Positions 50,436-58,700 of a stretch of DNA of 64,000 bases are shown piece by piece. Location: contig CAZZNQ010000002.1 of the NCBI GenBank assembly GCA_964655775.1, positions 1-64,000 on the forward strand. Direction: 5' to 3'. The notes beneath the pieces are model-generated. The model did no database searches and was not told the DNA's origin. It saw only the letters and a program-made list of their open reading frames with translations. The position numbers and the translations under genes were made by a program. The stretch's first letter is position 1. Each line of letters opens with the position of its first letter. The stretch is from CAZZNQ01 sp964655775 (GTDB lineage: Bacteria > Planctomycetota > Brocadiia > SM23-32).

Positions 50436-51638
50436 ATGACCGTGTTGGCCTGGATAGTGGCCGCCTGCCTGGCGATTCCCCTGTATTCCTACCTGGGCTA
50501 TCCGGTGATCCTGTTTCTCCTGGCGTCGCTGGTTCAGACTACCCGAGATGCCTATTACCTCCTCCACAGGAAGGAGAGGCGGAGCTCGGAGGCTTCCTTT
50601 CCCAACGTCAGCATCATAATCGCCGCATACAACGAGGAGGCCAGCATCGGGGCCACCATCGCCCACTGCCTCGCACTGGACTACCCACCCGACCAACTGG
50701 AGATCATCGTCGGCTCGGACGGCTCCAGCGACGACACAGTCGAGATTGCAGGGCAGTATGAGGGCAACCGGGTCATCGTCGAGGACTTCGCTACGCGCCG
50801 AGGCAAGACATCGGTCATCCGCGACTGCGTCCGCCGGGCGAGCGGCGCGATCCTTGTGTTCACCGATGCCAACACGAAGCTCCGTTTCCGTTCGGTGCGA
50901 AACTTAGTGCGGCATTTCAGCGATCCTCGCGTGGGCGCCGTCTGCGGAGAGCTCCACCTGGTAACCTCTTTGGGTGCTCCCGCGGGCGAGGGTATCTACT
51001 GGCGCTATGAAGTGATGCTGAAGTTCCTTGAGAGCCGCCTTGACTCCGTCCTGGGGGCGAACGGGGGCATCTATGCCGTGCGTCGAGAGGTCTTTCCCGA
51101 ACTCCCCGACAATGTCATCACGGATGATTTCGTCATCCCTATGAAGGTGCGTGCCGCCGGGCTTCGGGTCGCCTACGATCCCGAAGCGACCGCCGTCGAG
51201 CAGGCCCCGGAATCAGTCACTCACGAGTTCCGACGCCGCATGCGCATTGGTGCAGGCAACTGGCAGGCGCTCAGGCACTGCGCCCCGCTGCTACTGCCGT
51301 GGAAGGGCTTCGTGTCGTTTGCCTACTGGTCGCACAAAGTCTTCAGGTGGGTGACGCCGTTTCTTCTGGTTGCCGCATTGGTCGCTAACGGCTACCTGGT
51401 GCACGTCCCTTTCTGGAGATTCGCGCTTCTGTGCCAGCTCTCAGGCTACGCGCTGGCATCCGCTGGTCTTATTCTGCGCCGACTGGGGGTGCCGGCTGGA
51501 CCTCTCCGCATCCCCGCATACTTTGTCGCCATCAACGCCGCGCTGGGGGTTGGATTCGTAAAGGGCATGTTGGGGCTGCAGTCGTCCGCCTGGCGACGTA
51601 CAGCGCGTTCCGCAGTTAGCACCCGGAGACCGTCCTGA
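50436..51638 (+). CDS. Membrane GT2 glycosyltransferase (cellulose-synthase-like)
   Basis: 400 residues from the ATG at 50436 with GGAGG 8 nt upstream. An N-terminal helix (about 5-30) is followed by the GT-A domain: VSIIIAAYNEEASI (near 57), VGSDGSSDDT (near 90), VFTDANTKL (near 144), a conserved NVITDDFVIPMKV (near 225) and the processivity-type RRMRIGAGNWQ (near 268). Three or more C-terminal helices follow. This is the architecture of processive or lipid-linked GT2 enzymes in exosortase loci. Its stop overlaps the next start by 1 nt (TGATG). Confidence 0.88.
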   Translation: MTVLAWIVAACLAIPLYSYLGYPVILFLLASLVQTTRDAYYLLHRKERRSSEASFPNVSIIIAAYNEEASIGATIAHCLALDYPPDQLEIIVGSDGSSDDTVEIAGQYEGNRVIVEDFATRRGKTSVIRDCVRRASGAILVFTDANTKLRFRSVRNLVRHFSDPRVGAVCGELHLVTSLGAPAGEGIYWRYEVMLKFLESRLDSVLGANGGIYAVRREVFPELPDNVITDDFVIPMKVRAAGLRVAYDPEATAVEQAPESVTHEFRRRMRIGAGNWQALRHCAPLLLPWKGFVSFAYWSHKVFRWVTPFLLVAALVANGYLVHVPFWRFALLCQLSGYALASAGLILRRLGVPAGPLRIPAYFVAINAALGVGFVKGMLGLQSSAWRRTARSAVSTRRPS

Positions 51639-52804
51639 TGGCCGGCCTTGTCCTAGCAGTTTTCGCGCTTGCGCTGATTCCCGGCGTTCTGCTGGGGCTA
51701 AAGATTCGGCGCAAGAACTGTCACATATGGTTGCCCGCATATCTGCGGCGCGATTGGCCGGGCCGCAGGGAAAGCACCGACCCGGCCGAACCGATCCACA
51801 TCCTGTTTTGCGTGGCAGACCACTGGGAGCCCGGTCTGGGCGACGCAGAACGGGCCACGGAGAGACAGCGCGTGAGCAAGTGGTTGGACGAATACCCGAG
51901 GATGGCCGACCGCTTTCGTGACGCGGACGGTTTGAGCCCTACGCACACGTTTTTCTATCCTGCGGAAGAGTTCGACGCCGAGCACATCGACCGGCTGGCG
52001 GAACTCGTCAAGTCCGGCTATGGCGAGTTGGAGGTGCACCTACACCACGATGGCGACACCCCCGAAAGGATGCAGGCCAGGTTGACGGACTTCCTTGCGC
52101 AGCTCAGTGACCGCGGACTCACGGGCCGAGGCGACGGCCCCAGGTTCTCCTTTGTGCACGGCAACTGGGCGCTGGACAATTCGCTGCCGGACGGTCGTTG
52201 GTGCGGCGTCAACAACGAGTTACAGGTTCTGCGCGAGTGCGGGTGCTATGCGGATTTCACATACCCCTCCGCCCCGTCCCCCTCGCAGACCCGCCGCATT
52301 AACAGCATATACTACGCCACGGACGACCCCGAAAGGCCGCGGTCGGCCGACGACGGCACGCCGGTGCGTGTCGGAGCACCGCCGACCGGGGATCTGATGC
52401 TCGTGCAAGGGCCGCTCTTGCCGGTGCTGTACAAGGGCTTTCTGCCGAGCATCGAGAACGGGAACATAGCCGCCGGACAGGAGCCTTCGCCGAGCAGACT
52501 CAGGGCCTGGATACGCGCGCGCGTATGCGTGGGTGGGCGTCCGAACTGGGTATTCGTGAAGGTGCATACACACGGCTGTAAGGAGGCGAACTGGCCGGCC
52601 CTCTTCGGCGATGGGATGCTGAGAGTGCACGAGGAGTTATGCGGACGATACTGCTCGGGCCGCTACCGCACACATTATGTCTCCGCGCGCGAGCTCTACA
52701 ACATCGTGAAAGCCGCCGAGGCGGGCATGGAAGGCGATCCTGGCCGCTACAGGGACTTCGCTATCGCTGCACCGGCCGTGGCACATCCCCGAACTGCGGG
52801 TTAG
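51638..52804 (+). CDS. Divergent polysaccharide-deacetylase-like membrane-anchored protein
   Basis: 388 residues. One N-terminal helix (3-22) anchors it. The rest resembles a NodB-type barrel: ILFCVADHWEPG near 55 (Asp at the position of the first catalytic residue), THTFFYPAEEF near 103, LEVHLHHDGDTPERM near 130 (His-x-His-His), FSFVHGNWALDNS near 165 and VFVKVHTHGCKEANW near 307. The usual TFDDG and SHTxxH are not present in standard form, so metal binding is by analogy. Such proteins recur in exosortase loci without a proven activity. It lies directly between the membrane GT2 and the exosortase genes. Confidence 0.65.
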   Translation: MAGLVLAVFALALIPGVLLGLKIRRKNCHIWLPAYLRRDWPGRRESTDPAEPIHILFCVADHWEPGLGDAERATERQRVSKWLDEYPRMADRFRDADGLSPTHTFFYPAEEFDAEHIDRLAELVKSGYGELEVHLHHDGDTPERMQARLTDFLAQLSDRGLTGRGDGPRFSFVHGNWALDNSLPDGRWCGVNNELQVLRECGCYADFTYPSAPSPSQTRRINSIYYATDDPERPRSADDGTPVRVGAPPTGDLMLVQGPLLPVLYKGFLPSIENGNIAAGQEPSPSRLRAWIRARVCVGGRPNWVFVKVHTHGCKEANWPALFGDGMLRVHEELCGRYCSGRYRTHYVSARELYNIVKAAEAGMEGDPGRYRDFAIAAPAVAHPRTAG

Positions 52805-52817
52805 AAGGAGCGTTCCC

Positions 52818-54401
52818 TTGAACGCCGAAAGCGCCCCCTGCAATGTCGATGAGCGAAGGCTACCGAAGTGGGTTGCGCCGGCCATGTTCGCACTTGCCGC
52901 CGCCGGGTTCGTGTGGACGTTCCGATGGATGGCCACAAGGTGGGAGCAGGAGAACAGTTACTACAGCCACGGCTGGCTCGTCTTACCTATCAGCGCGTTT
53001 CTTGTCTACCGGTGTCGGGAAGGTCTGGCGCGTTGCCACAAGGGATGTGATCTGTGGGGGTTTGCAGTACTCATTCCCGCTCTGACGCTCCATCTGGTCG
53101 CCACGGCCTGGCGCATCGGTTTCCTGTCCGGATTCGCGATGCTGGGCGTTCTTGTGGGGCTGATTCTGCTTCTCTACGGGCGCCTTCTGCTGCGCGCCAT
53201 TCTCTTCCCGGTTGTATTCCTGGTCTTCATGGTCCCCCTGCCTGAAGTTCTGATCGAGAAGATCAGCTTCACCTTGAAGATGATGGCAGCGGCGGTCGCT
53301 GCAGCCTTTCTCGACCTGGTTGGTCTGGTTGCCGTCAGGGAGGGAAGCTACATCCACACGCCGAACGGCCCAGTCGTCGTGGATGACGTCTGCAGCGGTC
53401 TGAAGTACCTCATTGCTCTGACAGCGTTCGGGGCGCTCTACAGTTACGTATCGGCTCTCAAGGGGCGGGATAAGTACCTCCTGTTCGCCGCCGCCATCCC
53501 TATCTCGTTTCTTGCGAATGTGGTTCGCGTAACGTTATTGGTGCTCATCGGTTACAACTGGGGTGTGGAAGCCACACAGAAGTGGTACAGCCACGATCTG
53601 CTCGGCTTTGCCTTGTTCGGCGTTGCATTTGTGATGTTGTTCACGGTGGAGTCGGTTTTGCTGCGCCTGCGGAACAGGGACGGCTCCGACGAAGGCAGTC
53701 AGACCTCAGAGAACGAGGTGGAGCCCGGTTTGACCATGTCGCCTACCGGGATGCCCCCCTTGAGCCGGCGGCGCGCTGTCGGGCTGGCGGCCGTGCTCCT
53801 GGTGGGCGCGCTGGGGATGTCCACGTTCCTGTCCAGGCCACGACCCGCCACGTCGACCAGCACCAAGCTGTCCGCCATTCCGCTGGAGTTGGCCGGCGGC
53901 GAGTGGTCTGGATCCGACTACACGATGAGCGACCGCGTCTATGAGATACTGGGCACGCGGGATGTCCTGTCGCGCCGGTACGTGGGGTCCGAGGGCGAGG
54001 TCAACCTCGTGGTGGTCCTGGCCGAGCAGATCCGGCGACGAACTCATCCGCCCGAGCAGTGCGTGACGGGTGACGGTTCAATCATTCGGAGCACCGATCA
54101 ACTGACCGTGGAGCTCGATGGCAGCCCTCTTCGGAGCCTCCGGGTCAACCAGCTCGTGCTGGAGGGCAGGAACGGGCAGACGCTCATGTGGTACTTCTAC
54201 AAGAGTGGCGACCGCCTCACCACCAGCTACTGGCGCCACCAGGCAGGCATCGCGTTGCGCGCACTGACCGATCCGAACGCTGCGGACGCGCTGGTGCGCC
54301 TGGACGCGCCGGTGACCGCAAACGACTTCGACGCCGCCGAGGACAGGCTAAGGGGCTTCCTCGACGACGTCATGCCTTCCGTGATGGACATCCTTCCGTA
54401 G
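52818..54401 (+). CDS. Exosortase fused to EpsI
   Basis: 527 residues from a TTG with AAGGAG 7 nt upstream. Residues 20-285 are the multi-helix exosortase: YYSHGWLVLPISA (48-60), catalytic Cys192 in VVDDVCSGLKYL, Arg237 in FLANVVRVT and His259 in YSHDLLGFALF. A polar linker then leads to one helix (320-338) and a periplasmic EpsI (DUF3485) domain with HPPEQCVTGDG (410-420). The transpeptidase cleaves PEP-CTERM signals and passes the proteins to the envelope or to the polysaccharide. EpsI is often a separate gene; here they are fused. The likely substrate is encoded 1 kb downstream. Confidence 0.92.
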   Translation: MNAESAPCNVDERRLPKWVAPAMFALAAAGFVWTFRWMATRWEQENSYYSHGWLVLPISAFLVYRCREGLARCHKGCDLWGFAVLIPALTLHLVATAWRIGFLSGFAMLGVLVGLILLLYGRLLLRAILFPVVFLVFMVPLPEVLIEKISFTLKMMAAAVAAAFLDLVGLVAVREGSYIHTPNGPVVVDDVCSGLKYLIALTAFGALYSYVSALKGRDKYLLFAAAIPISFLANVVRVTLLVLIGYNWGVEATQKWYSHDLLGFALFGVAFVMLFTVESVLLRLRNRDGSDEGSQTSENEVEPGLTMSPTGMPPLSRRRAVGLAAVLLVGALGMSTFLSRPRPATSTSTKLSAIPLELAGGEWSGSDYTMSDRVYEILGTRDVLSRRYVGSEGEVNLVVVLAEQIRRRTHPPEQCVTGDGSIIRSTDQLTVELDGSPLRSLRVNQLVLEGRNGQTLMWYFYKSGDRLTTSYWRHQAGIALRALTDPNAADALVRLDAPVTANDFDAAEDRLRGFLDDVMPSVMDILP

Positions 54402-54441
54402 ACACCGCTTCGCCTGTGCGGGCCGCTACTGGTTCTGCCCC

Positions 54442-54493
54442 CTGTTGAGGCATTTCAACCCGGGCAACACGCCGTGTTGACCTTACTCAACAG
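54442..54493. promoter_or_regulatory. Enhancer region with nested inverted repeats (UAS)
   Basis: A perfect palindrome CAACAC-GCC-GTGTTG (54465-54479) matches the site at 6273. It is bracketed by CTGTTGAG (54442-54449) and its exact complement CTCAACAG (54486-54493). The palindrome ends 133 bp before the sigma54 promoter at 54612. The arrangement suggests cooperative binding of activator dimers. Confidence 0.65.
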
Positions 54494-54611
54494 TATCCCC
54501 ACACTACCCGTCCCGGCCCAGGCACTGCCCGAGCACATGAAGTATTAATGGAACGCCTATAGTGCTCCTGAATAACGCTTTACGTCTTTCGGTTTCCACC
54601 CCTCGTCCTCC

Positions 54612-54627
54612 TGGCATAGCCTTTGCA
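54612..54627 (+). promoter_or_regulatory. Sigma54 (-24/-12) promoter, perfect core match
   Basis: TGGCATAGCCTTTGCA matches every defined position of the sigma54 consensus with correct 12-bp core spacing. The sugar transferase start codon is 40 bp downstream, preceded by GGGAG. It gives the last two genes of the export arm their own promoter. Confidence 0.8.
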
Positions 54628-54666
54628 TTCCTAATGGCATAAGACTATTCAGCGGGAGACTACCAG

Positions 54667-55371
54667 ATGCCTGAACCAGCGTCCATAGCCCTCTTCGGTA
54701 CGGGCTGTATCGGCCTGATGGTTCGATACCTCCAGGCCCAATACCGCGCTGCCAAGCCCTATGTCGAATGGGTGCTGGCCCTGGTGCTTCTCGGGGCTGC
54801 CGCACCCATCATCGGCCTGTGCGCCATCCTGGTGAAACTCACTTCGCGAGGGCCCGTCCTGTACCGGCAGGAGCGAGTTGGCCAACACGGACAGACGTTC
54901 ATGCTTTACAAGATCCGCACGATGCGCGCCGACGCCGAGGCGCTGACCGGGCCCCAGTGGTCCCAGGGCGAGAGCGATCCACGTGTCACGTGGGTGGGGG
55001 GCATTCTGCGCAAGACGCACCTGGACGAGCTGCCGCAGCTTGTCAATGTGCTCAAGGGCGAGATGAGTATAGTGGGCCCAAGGCCCGAACGTCCGCACTT
55101 TGTGGAGAAACTGAAGGGGGTGGTGCCGGACTACGAGAAGAGGCTGCAAGTCAAGCCGGGCATAACCGGCCTGGCCCAGGTGCGTGCCGGCTATGACCGC
55201 ACGCTGCTGGACGTGCGACGCAAAGTGAAGCTGGACTGCATGTACATCCGCCGCATGTGCTGGTGGGTAGACTTTGTCATCATTGGCAGGACGCTGTTGA
55301 AGGTCGTAGGAGTGGGCCGGCGGGCGGGTTCCAATCCCGAAACGCACGGCCTCGGGAGGAGTAGGATATGA
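54667..55371 (+). CDS. Initiating sugar transferase (WcaJ/PglC-like) with N-terminal PEP-CTERM-like segment
   Basis: 234 residues of the Bac_transf family. The core has LYRQERVGQHGQTFMLYKIRTMR (near 66), the catalytic THLDELPQLVNVL (near 118) and MSIVGPRPERP (near 134), with KPGITGLAQVRAGY near 164. The first 30 residues, before the usual monotopic helix (33-55), read PEP at positions 2-4, then ASIALFGTGCIGLMV and RYLQAQYR: motif, short hydrophobic helix and basic cluster, the exact order of a PEP-CTERM signal. It transfers a sugar-1-phosphate to undecaprenyl phosphate to start the repeat unit. The ATG has GGGAG upstream and a perfect sigma54 promoter. Confidence 0.88.
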   Translation: MPEPASIALFGTGCIGLMVRYLQAQYRAAKPYVEWVLALVLLGAAAPIIGLCAILVKLTSRGPVLYRQERVGQHGQTFMLYKIRTMRADAEALTGPQWSQGESDPRVTWVGGILRKTHLDELPQLVNVLKGEMSIVGPRPERPHFVEKLKGVVPDYEKRLQVKPGITGLAQVRAGYDRTLLDVRRKVKLDCMYIRRMCWWVDFVIIGRTLLKVVGVGRRAGSNPETHGLGRSRI

Positions 55372-55400
55372 ACGGTTTCTTTCTGCAGAAGGAGGTAGCA

Positions 55401-56570
55401 ATGCGCAGAGCCTTGATTGTAGGAGCTGTGGCATTGCTCGCGTTCGGCCTCGTTGGGAGGTCGGCGGGAGCGGTGCCCTTTTTCCCGGATGTGTTCAATA
55501 CGTTCGGAGGCGCGGCGGTTGCCGAAGACGCAGGTTGGGCAGGCGCCGCAGCGGGGACCCAGGCAGCCGCCTGGACGTACAGCGGCGCTGAAGTGTCGAT
55601 TGACGCAAGTGGGACCCCATTTGTCAATCTGCCCCAGGCCGAGCCCACAACGGGAATCCCGACACCGGCCGGGGCCATCTTTGAGACGACCCAGGTGAAG
55701 GACGGGTCGACGATTTCGTTCGGGCAGGAAATGACCGCCGTGATCGGCGGGCTTTTCCCGACCAGTATCTCGGCCATAGAGGGCACGTCCGCCGACAACG
55801 GACTTGCTCCCGGCAGTTCGGCCGCGGACGGCAGCCCGGATGAGCTGACGAGGGATGCGGTTTCGGGCGTTGCGTCCTTCAGGATCGCTTTCGGTCCGGC
55901 GACATTGTCTCCGTTCCCGTACGCCGCTCCGCCGGTGTTCGAGATCTACGACGATGTCCCGCCGACGCTTGACCTGGATATCGGCGCTGCAACGACGACG
56001 CTGGTCGAAGAGATGTTCGACTTCGACGGCGCCGGCCCAGCGGTTCCGCCGCCGACGCCCGCGCCCAGCCAGTTCGTCAACACTGCCGATGGCTATCCGG
56101 CACCGAACGACGTCAGCGCCGCTGTGGACGGCACCCTCTGGGCTGCCGGCTATATTGACCGAGCCACCGCGACGTACACGTTCTTCGACGCGACCGTAAT
56201 CGGCAGTGGTGGACAGCCCGTTACGGTTGGCGACCAGCCCGTCACCGGCTACGTCTATCGCGTTGACTTCAACGCGGTCGGTGTGGTCACCGACGGCGCC
56301 ATGCTGGCGTACCTGCTGCCGTTCGGCGGGCTGGCATCCAACGGTGTTGATCTGATCAACATCACCTTCACGTCGACCCTCTACGGCATTGCATTGCCCG
56401 AGACGGTCAACGGTGGAGAGGATGCATTTGCCGCCTGGGGAATCCGCACGACCCTGGCCGGTAACTCCGGCGACGCGTCGTTCACAGTTCTCCCAACCAT
56501 CCCCGAGCCGACCACCATGGCTCTGTTCGGGCTGAGCCTGGGAATGCTGTGGTACCGGAAGAAAAAGTAA
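55401..56570 (+). CDS. PEP-CTERM sorting-signal protein
   Basis: 389 residues from the ATG at 55401, chosen because AAGGAGG lies 5 nt upstream and the protein then has a clean signal peptide (MRRALIVGAVALLAFGLVG, cleavage near SAGA at about 25). The mature part is acidic, rich in Ala, Gly, Thr and Val, and probably beta-sandwich. The C-terminus has PEP at 368-370, a hydrophobic helix (TTMALFGLSLGMLWY) and RKKK, the exosortase sorting signal. It is the only such protein in the window, starting 29 nt after the sugar transferase stop and followed by a strong terminator. It is the likely main client of the exosortase. No enzymatic motif was seen. Confidence 0.9.
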   Translation: MRRALIVGAVALLAFGLVGRSAGAVPFFPDVFNTFGGAAVAEDAGWAGAAAGTQAAAWTYSGAEVSIDASGTPFVNLPQAEPTTGIPTPAGAIFETTQVKDGSTISFGQEMTAVIGGLFPTSISAIEGTSADNGLAPGSSAADGSPDELTRDAVSGVASFRIAFGPATLSPFPYAAPPVFEIYDDVPPTLDLDIGAATTTLVEEMFDFDGAGPAVPPPTPAPSQFVNTADGYPAPNDVSAAVDGTLWAAGYIDRATATYTFFDATVIGSGGQPVTVGDQPVTGYVYRVDFNAVGVVTDGAMLAYLLPFGGLASNGVDLINITFTSTLYGIALPETVNGGEDAFAAWGIRTTLAGNSGDASFTVLPTIPEPTTMALFGLSLGMLWYRKKK

Positions 56571-56609
56571 ACTCAGAGCGGGCACCAGCCCGATTCTGAA
56601 GATGTGAAC

Positions 56610-56647
56610 AGGCCCGGCAGGCACACGCCTGCCGGGCCTCTTTTTTT
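56610..56647 (+). terminator. Rho-independent terminator
   Basis: A perfect 13-bp stem AGGCCCGGCAGGC / GCCTGCCGGGCCT with an ACAC loop is followed by C and seven T. It ends the export arm after the PEP-CTERM gene. On the opposite strand there is no T-run, so it works in one direction only. Confidence 0.95.
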
Positions 56648-56708
56648 GCTGTGGCGGCTCTCAACGCTCCTCGGCGAGACCGTCTCCGGTCCTCACACCG
56701 GCATCAAC

Positions 56709-57452
56709 TCACCTGGCGCGCGCGCCGATCGGTGCTGCCGGTGCGCCAACCCACCGCTCCCCCGGGGGCACGGCGCGGTCGGGAGGAAGGAAAGAGCACG
56801 CCCCCAAGGTCGCGCCCACGCCGACAACGCTGCCTGGAGACACAACGGCCTGCACGCCAACCGTCGCCCCCTCCTCGACGACGGATCTGCCAAGAACTAA
56901 CGAACCGCCCCGGATGAAATGTCCAAGGACAAGCGCCGATTCGCCGACTGTCGCGCCCGAACCTATCTGAGTCAACCAGGGGTCGGATACGCTTGCATCC
57001 TTGCCCAGACGAACTCCCCAGCCCATCTCGGCGCCCATGAGGCGGTAGAAAATCACAGTCAGGAACGGGTAATGATGCACGTACGAGAAGAACGGGCTGC
57101 GTCTCGCTATTTCGTAGATCCCCAGATTCCGAAGCCATCGCCGCGCCTCGCGAGAGTGCAGCCTGTACACGCCGGGCTTCACATTGCCGCCCAGGCACTT
57201 GCGCAGGCCTGCTACGGCCAGAATGAAACCCACCGCCCCCAGGTGGATTCCGGCGGCTACTCCGACGGACCAGCCCCATACGGCTCCCCACTGCGCCGCA
57301 AGCGGCCGTGCGATGAGGATGCAGGGCGCCACGGCCACCCCGTAGAGCCCAATCTGCACCGTCAGCAGGACCAATGACGCCACCGACCCGGCCACCGGCG
57401 CCTTAGCCGTCTTCCTGGCCCGCCGGACCTGCTCTGTTCCCGCATCACCCAT
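56709..57452 (-). CDS. Membrane-anchored hexapeptide-repeat acyltransferase
   Basis: 247 residues. Two long hydrophobic regions (about 24-50 and 57-85) are followed by an extended linker and left-handed beta-helix repeats from about 150: MGWGVRLGKDASVSD, TQIGSGATVGESALVLGH, LVLGRSVVEEGATVGVQAVVSPGSVVGVGATLG. The pattern is like the Pls/NRPS-associated acyltransferase tail, where the helices and LbH domain occur together. It should O-acylate a sugar at the membrane. It points left, away from the export operon, and is 33 bp downstream of a GT1 gene. Confidence 0.75.
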   Translation of the reverse strand: MGDAGTEQVRRARKTAKAPVAGSVASLVLLTVQIGLYGVAVAPCILIARPLAAQWGAVWGWSVGVAAGIHLGAVGFILAVAGLRKCLGGNVKPGVYRLHSREARRWLRNLGIYEIARRSPFFSYVHHYPFLTVIFYRLMGAEMGWGVRLGKDASVSDPWLTQIGSGATVGESALVLGHFIRGGSLVLGRSVVEEGATVGVQAVVSPGSVVGVGATLGACSFLPPDRAVPPGERWVGAPAAPIGARAR

Positions 57453-57485
57453 CCGATTATCTCCAGCATCCAGTCCAGGTCGGTG

Positions 57486-58682
57486 TCAAGACTCCAACTC
57501 CAGCATGGCATCTGCGGCTCTCTCGGGACCGTCATGGTCTCCCATTAGCTCAGCCACCTCGCGGGCACGCTGAGTCGCGGACCCGTCCTCAAGCATCTCT
57601 CGGCACGCCCTGCGAATCACGTCCGGCGCGAGCCGATGCGGCGGTATCTTCCGCCCAACCCCGAGTGCGACCGCCCTGTCGGAATGCAACTCCTGCTCGA
57701 AGAACGTCGGAAGACAGACGACCGGCGTGGCTTTAGCCAGCGCCTGGTAGATGGTCCCGTTCCCGCCGTGGCACACAACCAGGTCCGCCCTGTCCGCCAT
57801 GGCCAGGCCCGGAGCATACGGAACGTGATAGAAATTCGCCGGCCAATCGGTCCGCTCCCGAGCGCTGCCGGTAGTTACCATCACGGCCCACTCCGACCCG
57901 CTCAGCGCCTCCCTGACGATGCGGAACGCGTCATTCGCCTCGCCAGTGCTCCCCAGCGAAACATAGATCGCTTCGCGCGGCCTGAGTTCGTCCAACCATT
58001 CGGGAACCGGCACCGGTGGGTCCCACATAATGGGGCCGGCGTAGCGGAAATGGTCGGGAAGACCCGAGGTGGGGGCGAAGGCGGGCAGATCCGTAATCAA
58101 GTTGAGCGTCGGAGATTCCAGCGCGTCCAGCAGGTCGCGAATCGGACTCAGGCCTATCTGCCGGCGGAAAGCATTCAGCGGGCCGGCCATGGTGCGCAGT
58201 GCACGCCGTCGCAACGGCGGCAACAACCAGGAGGCAATTCTGCGTCCGACCAATCGTGTGAGCTTAAGTGTCTGTGGTGGATCGTGCTGTGCGGAGTAGT
58301 AGCGCGTGAAACACGCGTTCAAAAGCGTCACATAGGGAACGCCTTCCAACTCGGTGGAGATGCTGAGCGTGAAACGGAAGTCGCCGAGAACCACGTCCGG
58401 CCGCAGCCTTCTCATCAGATCCCGCTCTTCGCGCACGTACCGGCGCAGCATCTCCGCGTCGTCGGGAAACCGCTTCCCTTCCCGAACCCGGGCCAGGGCC
58501 CTGGCAGGTGCCTCAGTGACGATCGGAAGGCACTCGAACCCCGATTCGGTGATGAAGTGGTCGTAAGGCGGCGCACACGCGAACACTACCTCGTGCCCTC
58601 TGGTTCGCAGCGCCTTTCCCACCTCCAAAGGCCGGGTCACGTGGGCCAGCGCGATTCCATGGGGAAGGGCAAGGATCTTCAT
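57486..58682 (-). CDS. GT1-family glycosyltransferase (MGT/UGT-like)
   Basis: 398 residues. N-terminal half: MKILALPHGIALAHVTRPLEVGKALRTRGHEV. C-terminal half: FRYAGPIMWDP near 212, IYVSLGSTGE near 240, YAPGLAMADRADLVVCHGGNGTIYQALAKATPVVCLP near 288, which is the donor-binding signature of family 1. These inverting enzymes commonly use UDP- or dTDP-deoxysugars, which fits the rml cassette alongside. It is a paralog of the gene at 61218, sharing PDVVxGDFRxxLxIS and FxRYYxxxxxPP motifs. Confidence 0.88.
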   Translation of the reverse strand: MKILALPHGIALAHVTRPLEVGKALRTRGHEVVFACAPPYDHFITESGFECLPIVTEAPARALARVREGKRFPDDAEMLRRYVREERDLMRRLRPDVVLGDFRFTLSISTELEGVPYVTLLNACFTRYYSAQHDPPQTLKLTRLVGRRIASWLLPPLRRRALRTMAGPLNAFRRQIGLSPIRDLLDALESPTLNLITDLPAFAPTSGLPDHFRYAGPIMWDPPVPVPEWLDELRPREAIYVSLGSTGEANDAFRIVREALSGSEWAVMVTTGSARERTDWPANFYHVPYAPGLAMADRADLVVCHGGNGTIYQALAKATPVVCLPTFFEQELHSDRAVALGVGRKIPPHRLAPDVIRRACREMLEDGSATQRAREVAELMGDHDGPERAADAMLELES

Positions 58683-58700
58683 TGCGTGACCTGACGGCGG

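Noticed and set aside
54667..54760. PEP motif of the sugar transferase as the misjoined end of another PEP-CTERM gene
   Set aside because: No open frame leads into it: a sigma54 promoter and noncoding DNA lie directly upstream, and the ATG has its own ribosome site.
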